Source: Phoronis australis
Lineage: Eukaryota > Phoronida > Phoronidae
NCBI GenBank assembly: GCA_002633005.1
Contig: NMRA01000004.1
Coordinates: 832,802-896,801 of the forward strand
DNA length: 64,000 nt
Direction of reading: 5' to 3'
The first letter of the stretch is position 1. Each line of letters opens with the position of its first letter. Made by a program: the position numbers and the translations under genes. Under the pieces are notes generated by a model. The model was not told the origin of the DNA. It ran no database searches and was given only the letters and a program-made list of their open reading frames with translations. Below, piece by piece: positions 57,701 through 64,000 of the stretch.

Positions 57701-60700
57701 ATCAAGGATAATTCGAAGCAGTTGCCTTTATAAACTACATGTATTAGTTGAGATGGAAATATTTTATCTTTGCACCCCCACTGGAGCAAAAGTCTATTCA
57801 ACAACAATTTCGTTCAAGTCCAGCGCCAGAACCACCATTCTGGTCACCATATCTGAACTTTAGCCAATCACACCGCGTAAAAGTTAAGCTTGACTTGAAG
57901 TGTGGTCCGGTTACTATACATGTAGGTCAATTTTCAAGTCGAGTCTTGCGCTGATAAAGTTCGGTGCATTTAGACACAAAATTTTATTTAGGTACAGTTA
58001 TTTTGTGCCGAAAATAACACGACATATTATGTATGAACACTAAGGAACACAAAGCTCACAGAATATTGCAAACAGTATGTATACCTAATCTCAGAGTTTT
58101 GAAGCTGCAATGGCGTTTATAACTGTCCATCACCGGTCTCTGGCTGCATACAATTAGGGCTACGTATACTGAACAGCTGGAAAACGATAACTGATAATTT
58201 TACCACTGAAGCTTTTAACCAACGTGCATGTAGAATGTCGTTTGTTCTCAACCCTGTTTGCCTGTTTAATTAACTCCATTATTGAATTGTTGGGGATGAT
58301 AGTCGCTTACCTTCACAATTGAATTGTCCAACTAACTTATATCCGTCTTGGCAAGTGCATTCATAACCGCTTCCGTCCACTTTGTTTATACAATTTTGGC
58401 TGCAGTTGTTTTGGGTCTTATTCTGACACTCGTCGATATCTGAAATCAAACAAGGGAACAACTATTTTTCGATTTCTTTCTCCCAACGTGTTATGTACTG
58501 AGCCTTGTATAGTTTGGGCCTTTCGATTTCAGTTGAGAAATCTCGTGATGTGTTCCATGAAGAGTATTGTATCTAATGAGGTGAGGTTGAAAGCAAGATT
58601 CACCAATTTTCGCTTTCAGCTTTCCTTTACAAGGAAGGAGGAGCTTAGAAACAGGGGACTAGAAAGTCTATATGGAATATTTTTTCTGTGCAAAGTTTTT
58701 TAATGAACTTCTGTCTTTGGGCTTTCTTTGTTCAGAGCTTACCTATACAGGTGGAGTCGTATTTTTCAAATCCACTTTGACAAGGCCCACACTCGTAGGC
58801 AGTTCCCTGTGTCTGCTCCTCTGCCGGAGTAAGGTCAGTACAGTTGGTTCCAGAGGCTTCACACGGTGAGTCAGAGCAGCCGTCAGTGTCGGTGGTACAT
58901 TCAGTGCCTATGGCGTGAATACAAGTACGTACATGTATGAAAATTATGAACAACGGTTGTGCATCTGAGATTCGTTTTTATCACCAGCGCCTTTAAACAG
59001 CTTTTTACATAAACTTTTATAAGCACGTTCCCCAACATCTCGTATAAATAGTAACAGCGCATTTATGGACGTACGACAAACTTAAGTTAGCCCCTAAGTT
59101 GACAATATCTCGTCGCGTTGTTGCCGCAGTCAAAAACGTACGTCCATGGCATTGCTAAGGGGAAAATGTTCATTATACTTTGGTTGCGGGGTAAGAGCTT
59201 AGATGCTACCAAAAATCTAGAAGTTTGTATGGCACATTCAATCTTTAACCAAAGTGAAATTCCACTGTTAACGGTTATGACGCCATAATAACGACAAACA
59301 TGCATGCTCACAAAAACATATCGAATAAAGAATTTTCTGTGAATCAGTCACATCAAAATAACATGGTTTCGTTGATTATACAGGTATAGATCGACATTAT
59401 GTGAAACTGTTCAACATATCAAAATACGTTATTTATACCTATCTGTTAGCTGAACATAACGTGCCAAGCGTTGGCTAAATATGCGTAGATTATTTGTGAG
59501 ACGTACCTTCCCAGCCAGTGGCGCAAGTACACGTCACCGGGTATATGGACTTGCTACTTGACGAGATTACGGCACTCGCAAAAGCGGAAACACCGCCATT
59601 TTTACACGAAGGCGACAGCTGTACGGTAACAATGTGTTCCAGCGAAGAAACGTTTTTGCTATCAATCGCCACAAACCTAAAAATGAAAACATGTTATTTT
59701 ATGTCCACTAAAAATACATGCACACGAAGTTTTACTACAGTATTTTGCTCTACCTACCCTGAACCACACGTGACTGACCTCCCAAAAAATACTAATTATG
59801 CTATACTTTGGGGTGTGAAATGAAGACTTTCTTAAGCTAACCAAAAAGGTGTACCAAACACACAGAACAATATATTTAATTTAGACACTGTTTACAGCAC
59901 CCAATGATTCGTCGGTCTTAACACTCCTCCATCTATCAACACAAAACTGGCTACCGCAGGTCACCACATTGTTGGTTGGGCCAAAACAATCCTGTCCATG
60001 GTGTGTTTTAGTTTTAAAGTAGTCCAGAACCTATCTGTGATGTAATGTTCAGTTAAAGTACAAATCAGTTCCCTGGTAGATGACGTATCAGCCTCCATCG
60101 AGGAACCGTAAGTCATTCTTGCAAGTCATTGGTGTTTGCCTGATGTAAATGGACATAGAATGGGACCTTTTGCAAGGCCACTTACGTCACGTTCTACTGT
60201 TCTACGAATATCACATGCAAACGCCACGGGAACAGAACATGTTGTCACTAGAAGATAACTGGGATCTACATTTTTACTAAAGGTAACATCACACAAGTTA
60301 AACCAAGTCCGGCAGCACTGTGTGCACCTCGTTCAAAGCTAAATTGTGAAAGTAAGCATAGTTATGGGCATCTAGTTTGCGAGCTTCTGATGGAACTGGT
60401 TGCCTCAAGGAAGAAAGTTTACGCTCCGGACATGTCATTTTAAAATTGCAGTTGGGTCCCAATAAGGGCAACATAGATTCGCCAGCGTATCTTACAGCAG
60501 TCTACATCATTAGCAACTCACTTCAGTAGTGTTCCGTTGAGACTTTCCGGCGTCCATGAGATGGTTACTGTTACATTTTGTGCTCCTTGTTTTGATGTGA
60601 AAGAAAATCCTGCCGGTACGAGTTTCTCGCTTAGAACATTGACAGTGATGTTGTCACCATCGGCGTCTAAAGCTATGAGCTCTATTGTTTGGGTGACATT

Positions 60701-63700
60701 TACAGTTGCGTTGAGTTTCAAAGTTCCAGTCAGCGTCGGTGGAGTGTTTGCTTTGAAGAAACAAACAAACATACATTAACAGCATCAAGCCGAAAGTTTT
60801 TACCTTCTCTTAATATTTTGGACCAGAGTATGTCGAATAAGAGTCAAATTAAACGGAATTTTCGCTTGTTATACATCGAAACAAATCATACAAACGTGCC
60901 AAAGTCATTTTCTCGCAATAATCGTGGAAATATACGTTAAAGTCCTTGTCTCACGCGTTGTTAACCTTTATTACATGGTTAGAAGATGTTATAAGGATCC
61001 AAGAAGTACCTACCCCATAACTAATACACGATCCGTACTCGAAAACAGTTTAAATGAACGCGCCACTCACGATTCGCACCCGAAGAAACACCACCATTTT
61101 GAACTTGCCGCGAACCCGGAAGTACAATTCATTCAGGAACCCAGGCCGAGAAAACGCATTCAGTGCGACTGGAGCAGTGCCTGTACTGTTACCAGCCAGC
61201 AAACGGGGATAAAAAAAATCGACAGCGCGCCTTAATTTTGATAAAATCAAACTACGGACAATTTTATGGAATTTGCTGAAGAAATGTGGCGAATAAATTT
61301 TGACAGAAATTATTTTGCTAGACTCGGGACCGCAGCCTATCGGACCCGGTGCGGATCGAGACCAGACACTGGCGAACGGTAAATGCATGCGGTTGCAAGC
61401 TGTTTTGTCGAAGTAAAATAGTCAAATGATAAATGCTGCATATATTCAAGGGTAGTTTCAGACACTTGCATGAAATTACGGGCTGGTTAGTCCTGTGTCA
61501 CACTGCCGCGGCAGACCTTAGTTAGCCTCAGTCACCAGCTACCAGTGAAGACTATAGTCAAAATANNNNNNNNNNNNNNNNNNNNNNNNNNNNNNNNNNN
61601 NNNNNNNNNNNNNNNNNNNNNNNNNNNNNNNNNNNNNNNNNNNNNNNNNNNNNNNNNNNNNNNNNNNNNNNNNNNNNNNNNNNNNNNNNNNNNNNNNNNN
61701 NNNNNNNNNNNNNNNNNNNNNNNNNNNNNNNNNNNNNNNNNNNNNNNNNNNNNNNNNNNNNNNNNNNCTACATATGCAAACGAATCACGATATATTACTA
61801 ATAAAACAAAATAATGAAGACTTTTCGAGCAAGCCATAGCACATTCAGTTACAAGGAAAAAATGGCGGCGTTCAGGACAAGTTCCTGAACTGATGAGCCG
61901 GAAATGTGGGTACGGAAATGACCGATGACAACCGGTAATCATACGCTCAGAGAGAAGGGTCAAATACTGTTAAAAATCGCTTTTGGCAAGAAAGGCGAAA
62001 AGAATATAAAGAAAGGGTGTCGAAAATAAGAATTTATGTAGTAAGTATTTTCGGATACTAGAACCACATGAGCAGTTTGCAACAAGGACTTTAAGTACAT
62101 GGTAATTAAGTCGTTGTGCAGAAAGAAGCTAAATATGAAAACGACTACACAAACCTACCAAGGTAGTACAATGTATGATCGCTAATATGGAATTATCTGC
62201 GATGGAATCTGGAACTGAAAACGAACACCTCAGTTGCCAACCCATTGAAGCGCTGAAAATAGGCATGTGACCTGGTGCTTTCTGGAGTGCACCAGGCGTG
62301 CATATAGGCCACACAACTAGTCGGACCCATGGCACTAATCATCTCAGTAAGACTCAAAGGGGTACCTTGTGAGTGACGTCTTCTACTATTCCCTTTTCCT
62401 CAGGAAATTAGAAAGGCTATTGTACCTGCACGATCTGACAATGTCTACCAGGCAAGTTACATTCCATCTAGCAGAATATTGCGATGACCCTGATAAGCAG
62501 GACAAATTTCCCCTAAATGCCGGGGGGTCTCAGCTTCCAAGACGCACATGGGGCAGTTTGAACCAGATCACACCAACTGTGAAGCGCTCAGTACACCATT
62601 TGCAAACAATGAGTTGCTGATATTTAAGCCTATGAGCGATCGTCGAAGGGGTCCTACAGCAACATTTCAGTATCCGCTTCAGCAGTCTTAGAAAAGCGCG
62701 GCATTTACAAACAAACAATCCAATTATATACACAGCCATTCAATCAAAGCAGCAAGAATAACGTAAAAATACAAGGTATCGCAAATGTACATGTATGGGA
62801 CACATTTTTGAAAAGAATGACCAGAAGAAGAGAAAATGTGTTGATTTAAACACTTCTGGTTGGTCGAGTGCAGTTAAAGCGTTGTATTTTTCACTTAAAG
62901 CCTCTAAACCGGGCGCCTAGCTTTATTCTACAGTGAATATCTGAAATGAGGCAGTTCAGGAAGCTACATTTTAATGTTTTCATAGGTCAACCAGCAGTAT
63001 GCCGGGTGGGTTGCATATACTTACAGCGTATACATGTGTCTAAGATTAAGCTGAGTCTTGCTTGGATTAATTAAACCTGTCAACATGTGTAAATATTAAA
63101 CCGCTACTTCCTGAACTGCCCCATTTTACGCGTTGTCAATGTAATGGCTACCATGTCAAATACAACAAATGCCAGTGTTCACGCATCGGAGTCGTCTATT
63201 TGAAGAATGTTATTTTCAAATGCTGCGTATGTGCATGTAAAAATTCAAACAGTTTGGTTATGAACCACCAATTGATGTTTCGATGGTAGTCAGGATCAGA
63301 CGTTTTTGTTGCCAAGGAGAAGGATATGCAATGTAATAAAAGGTTATAAAAGAGAAACCAGTATTAGGTCAAACATCGGTATGCTACTTGTAATACATAC
63401 CATACCCCATATAAAAAGTTTTATTTACAAAATACTAATGTCTAACCTCTTATTTACAATGGTATACCATTTCGTACCTACCTAACTCCACTACAATCTT
63501 TTCGTTTAGTTCAGCAGTTTCTTTCGTGGATAGCCCCACGCTCGGGTCCCCCGTGACCGCGAAGTCAAATAAGCATTCTGCGTCTCCGCCGCACGTCTGA
63601 TTCATTTCCGAAGTAATGTTCAGCTCGTCCATAAATACTGGTACGAAGCCGGGTATGATGAAGGAAGTCAATGTTTCTCCGGGTTTGTAGTAAAACAGGC

Positions 63701-63724
63701 TTGATGAAATCTGCTGGATAGCCC
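42641..63724 (-). CDS. Mucin-like transmembrane protein with VWD-end, EGF, SEA modules (19 exons, 5' incomplete)
   Basis: The last 1564 residues of a large type-I membrane protein; the N-terminus lies beyond the right edge. All 18 internal junctions keep frame, and most have phase 1. Visible order: GETLTSF ... CLFDFAVTG block typical of the end of a VWD region in MUC4/mucin-like proteins; Ig-fold-like module; degenerate EGF; thrombospondin-type EGF; calcium-binding EGFs (D-[IVL]-[DN]-E-C starts); laminin-like EGF ([14 protein letters not shown]); five more EGFs; about 420 residues rich in Ser/Thr; EGF; SEA domain; two EGFs; a membrane helix; and a tail of about 133 residues. Family members are cell-surface or secreted mucins and skeletal-matrix proteins of marine invertebrates. 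Extracellular adhesion or barrier function is inferred. The 5' limit of the first visible exon is approximate. Confidence 0.85.
43261..43364 (-). CDS. Mucin-like protein exon (tail)
   Basis: Open in the required phase 0: [16 protein letters not shown] and [13 protein letters not shown], after acceptor ATATCTTACAG; the donor is GTATCA. It rests on splice phase and an open frame, with no recognised domain. Confidence 0.6.
44292..44327 (-). CDS. Mucin-like protein 36-nt microexon (tail)
   Basis: Twelve codons ([12 protein letters not shown]) between acceptor GTTTTTGCAG and donor GTGAGT, phase 0 at both ends, so it can be skipped without frameshift. Confidence 0.7.
44538..44773 (-). CDS. Mucin-like protein exon: transmembrane helix and tail start
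   Basis: [20 protein letters not shown] and [10 protein letters not shown] form one hydrophobic helix (about 44762-44682), stopped by RRDR on the cytoplasmic side. The tail follows with Tyr-containing DDYVPYEIP and ends NWRNRM. The donor is GTACGT, phase 0. Confidence 0.88.
45352..45471 (-). CDS. Mucin-like protein exon: juxtamembrane EGF
   Basis: [19 protein letters not shown] then [15 protein letters not shown]. Phase 1-1; the last G plus TT of the next exon gives Val before LPGW. Confidence 0.9.
45961..46098 (-). CDS. Mucin-like protein exon: calcium-binding EGF
   Basis: [30 protein letters not shown] and a final Cys before TGE. Acceptor TCTGTTTTAG, donor GTGAGA; phase 1-1. Confidence 0.9.
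47335..47395. repeat. Perfect 30-bp palindrome with 1-base loop
   Basis: Left arm 47335-47364 and right arm 47366-47395 are exact reverse complements around T47365 (core AAAAATC-T-GATTTTT). It is followed by two direct AGGCTATTAAAAT units. It lies about 25 bp inside the left terminal repeat of the TTAA element. Confidence 0.9.
47591..47706 (+). pseudogene. THAP-like zinc-finger fragment inside the TTAA element
   Basis: ATG AAA AGG TGC begins a frame with CVCGNC, then [18 protein letters not shown]: Cys pair, FP block and Trp as in the start of THAP domains. The frame then enters the 75-bp dimeric repeat at about 47700, which interrupts it. The C-terminal CxxH half is not recognisable in one frame. 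Confidence 0.5.
47700..47850. repeat. Dimeric 75-bp palindromic repeat, copy 2
   Basis: Units 47700-47772 and 47773-47850 share ATGGGCGGCGCA, GGGCTATAGCCCCC and GTGCTGCGCCACCCATG with 37434-37588. It interrupts the THAP-like frame. Confidence 0.75.
49379..49652 (-). CDS. Mucin-like protein exon: SEA domain, second part
   Basis: [16 protein letters not shown], then [15 protein letters not shown] at about 49545-49583. The GSVIP turn sits where SEA domains carry the GSVVV self-cleavage motif. Entry is phase 0 after GTTGCAG and the donor is TTAG-GTAGGC. The intron just beyond carries the R1 repeat, only about 35 bp from the donor. Confidence 0.82.
50042..50157 (-). CDS. Mucin-like protein exon: SEA domain, first part
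   Basis: [20 protein letters not shown] and [15 protein letters not shown]. The FEGKMTL strand followed by a helix ending in NAV is the SEA start. The donor GTAAGT was chosen over the overlapping GTGTAA because it leaves phase 0. Confidence 0.82.
50380..52120 (-). CDS. Mucin-like protein large exon: 3 EGFs, Ser/Thr-rich mucin domain, EGF
   Basis: 1741 bp. Three EGFs ([38 protein letters not shown]) are followed from about 51763 to 50490 by about 420 residues dominated by Thr and Ser with many NxS/T sites, expected to be heavily O- and N-glycosylated, then an EGF with [12 protein letters not shown]. The mucin stretch contains a duplicated segment of about 110 residues. The donor is GTAAGT at 50379. 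Long frames on the opposite strand are mirror images of this low-complexity coding sequence. Confidence 0.92.
50598..50930 (-). repeat. Mucin-domain duplication, copy B
   Basis: Minus-strand coding repeat ([20 protein letters not shown] ... [18 protein letters not shown]), matching 51199-51527 along its whole length with a few in-frame length differences. Confidence 0.85.
51199..51527 (-). repeat. Mucin-domain duplication, copy A
   Basis: Encodes [20 protein letters not shown] through [18 protein letters not shown]. It is separated from copy B by about 270 bp of other Ser/Thr-rich coding sequence. The frame is kept in both copies. Confidence 0.85.
52459..52712 (-). CDS. Mucin-like protein exon: two calcium-binding EGFs
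   Basis: [18 protein letters not shown] and [17 protein letters not shown] modules. The last codons give DID, continued by ECQ in the next exon, so the third module is split by a phase-0 intron inside its calcium-binding start. Confidence 0.92.
53399..53445. repeat. (CA)n to (TG)n microsatellite
   Basis: ACACACACGCACGCACACAC followed by GCGCGCC and a TG run, forming an imperfect palindrome in a mucin-gene intron. Confidence 0.9.
53779..54030 (-). CDS. Mucin-like protein exon: laminin-like EGF plus EGF-CA
   Basis: [17 protein letters not shown] with [13 protein letters not shown], then [12 protein letters not shown] and [16 protein letters not shown]. The pairing of an HWGPNC module with a calcium-binding EGF is typical of mucin-like proteins with VWD domains. 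Phase 1-1. Confidence 0.9.
54140..55790. repeat. Degenerate ~150-bp tandem array, block 2
   Basis: Phrases like CTGCCACTANGAGGCGCCAN recur at about 54491, 54647, 54802, 54912, 55035, 55142, 55293, 55450 and 55605, with ATGCCAATTTCCATAA-type spacers. The right end holds GGGCGGACGGATGGACAGAC. It fills most of the intron at 54031-56103 and shares its phrases with 24.6-25.3 kb. Confidence 0.6.
56104..56226 (-). CDS. Mucin-like protein exon: calcium-binding EGF
   Basis: [36 protein letters not shown]. Acceptor TTTTCACAG, donor GTAAGG; phase 1-1. Found from splice signals and cysteine pattern. Confidence 0.87.
57057..57191 (-). CDS. Mucin-like protein exon: EGF-like
   Basis: [35 protein letters not shown]. 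It lacks the DxxEC calcium start but keeps six cysteines. No continuous frame with its own start covers it; it was found from splice phase and cysteine spacing. Confidence 0.85.
57218..57283. repeat. 29-bp tandem duplication
   Basis: GTTTGAGCGGACATGTTTTA plus CTACGTGGT is present twice in a row with a partial third unit, just upstream (gene sense) of the EGF exon at 57057-57191. Confidence 0.85.
57503..57625 (-). CDS. Mucin-like protein exon: calcium-binding EGF
   Basis: [15 protein letters not shown] followed by [18 protein letters not shown]. Phase 1-1, with acceptor ATTTTTCAG and donor GTAACT. Confidence 0.9.
58311..58439 (-). CDS. Mucin-like protein exon: calcium-binding EGF
   Basis: [31 protein letters not shown] and a last Cys: a complete six-cysteine module with a calcium-binding start. 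Phase 1-1. Confidence 0.9.
58743..58907 (-). CDS. Mucin-like protein exon: thrombospondin-type EGF
   Basis: [15 protein letters not shown], then [16 protein letters not shown] and [17 protein letters not shown]. The ECGPCxxGF signature matches thrombospondin/matrilin-like EGFs. Phase 1-1. Confidence 0.87.
   Translation of the reverse strand, partial: ALNVPPTLTAALTHRVKPLEPTVLTLLRQRSRHRELPTSVGLVKVDLKNTTPPV
59507..59676 (-). CDS. Mucin-like protein exon: degenerate EGF
   Basis: [20 protein letters not shown] leads into CKNGG ... CTCATGWEG, an EGF half lacking some of the six cysteines. The upstream AA joins G to give Lys. The donor is GTACGT. Confidence 0.82.
60522..60750 (-). CDS. Mucin-like protein exon: Ig-fold-like module
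   Basis: Encodes [20 protein letters not shown] and an [14 protein letters not shown] strand, ending [12 protein letters not shown]. This resembles cadherin/Ig-like modules beginning with PP. Phase 1 in, phase 2 out (AA|G). Confidence 0.8.
61566..61767. other. Assembly gap (run of N)
   Basis: About 200 unresolved bases within the mucin-gene intron between the exons at 60522-60750 and 63482-63724. Because those exons join in phase (G plus CA giving Ala), no exon is required inside the gap. Confidence 0.98.
63482..63724 (-). CDS. Mucin-like protein exon: end of VWD-type region
   Basis: Encodes [33 protein letters not shown] and [20 protein letters not shown], the pattern that follows VWD domains in mucin-like proteins. 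The donor is TTAG-GTAGGT. The acceptor is taken at 63725 (TGAAG); CCAGCAG 13 bp inward is an alternative. Confidence 0.75.
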
Positions 63725-64000
63725 CTTCATTGAAATGAAACGCAGAACAGTGTGAAAGCAATCACAAGTAACTACTGTATATGGCATCACGAGCTACTGT
63801 GCGTCATAAAGATTAAACGTTATTCGCAAACGAACGTCATACAGATGCTCCGTGACAACTAAAAACATACGCAGTTGTCATATAATAAGTAATATACTTC
63901 CACTGTTTCGTCTGAAGGAATTTTGTTCCGAAATTGAAATTTTGAATTGAAGAGGAAGAGTAACAGGCTTTGAATCAAATTTGTTCTGTAGGAACCTACA

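Overview
The window is nuclear DNA from an animal, not a microbe. Genes are split by many GT-AG introns of roughly 0.3-5 kb, coding sequence is a small fraction, microsatellites and short inverted-repeat elements are abundant, and poly(A) signals follow the last exons. The palindromic word TACATGTA recurs throughout, the protein families are metazoan, and the mucin-like EGF/SEA protein is of the kind found in marine invertebrates. A marine invertebrate is the best guess (hemichordate, cephalochordate, echinoderm or lophotrochozoan); the sequence alone does not give the species. Two short runs (31194, 33354) and one block (about 61566-61767) are unresolved N.

Three protein genes can be reconstructed with every splice phase consistent. 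(1) 7.3-16.3 kb, plus strand: an SLC45-family sugar/proton transporter in three coding exons (633 aa), with one or two candidate non-coding 5' exons at about 6.7-6.9 kb. (2) 26.5-37.9 kb, plus strand: a betaine-homocysteine S-methyltransferase (BHMT) in eight coding exons (356 aa), with all three zinc-binding cysteines present. (3) 42.6-63.7 kb and beyond the right edge, minus strand: the last 19 exons of a large type-I membrane mucin-like protein. From N to C the visible part runs: end of a VWD-type region, Ig-fold-like module, EGF modules of several kinds, a Ser/Thr-rich mucin stretch, EGF, SEA domain with a possible self-cleavage site, two EGFs, one transmembrane helix and a cytoplasmic tail. 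The three genes are not obviously functionally linked.

The regions 0-6.6 kb, 16.6-26.5 kb and 37.9-42.6 kb show no convincing protein gene. They hold microsatellites, at least four foldback (MITE-like) elements, a dispersed E-box-bearing MITE family, a degenerate tandem array and a decayed THAP-like fragment.

The most interesting structure is a nested set of mobile elements in the mucin-gene intron at 46.1-49.4 kb. A roughly 1.5-kb dispersed repeat (second copy, opposite orientation, in the SLC45 intron at 10.4-11.9 kb) is interrupted by a 1361-bp element with perfect 15-bp terminal inverted repeats, flanked on both sides by TTAA and carrying a THAP-like zinc-finger reading frame. The SLC45-intron copy preserves the uninterrupted TTAA site. 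TTAA duplication plus a THAP domain points to a Kolobok-like DNA transposon. That element is itself interrupted by a dimeric 75-bp palindromic repeat that also occurs at 37.4 kb, in BHMT intron 7.
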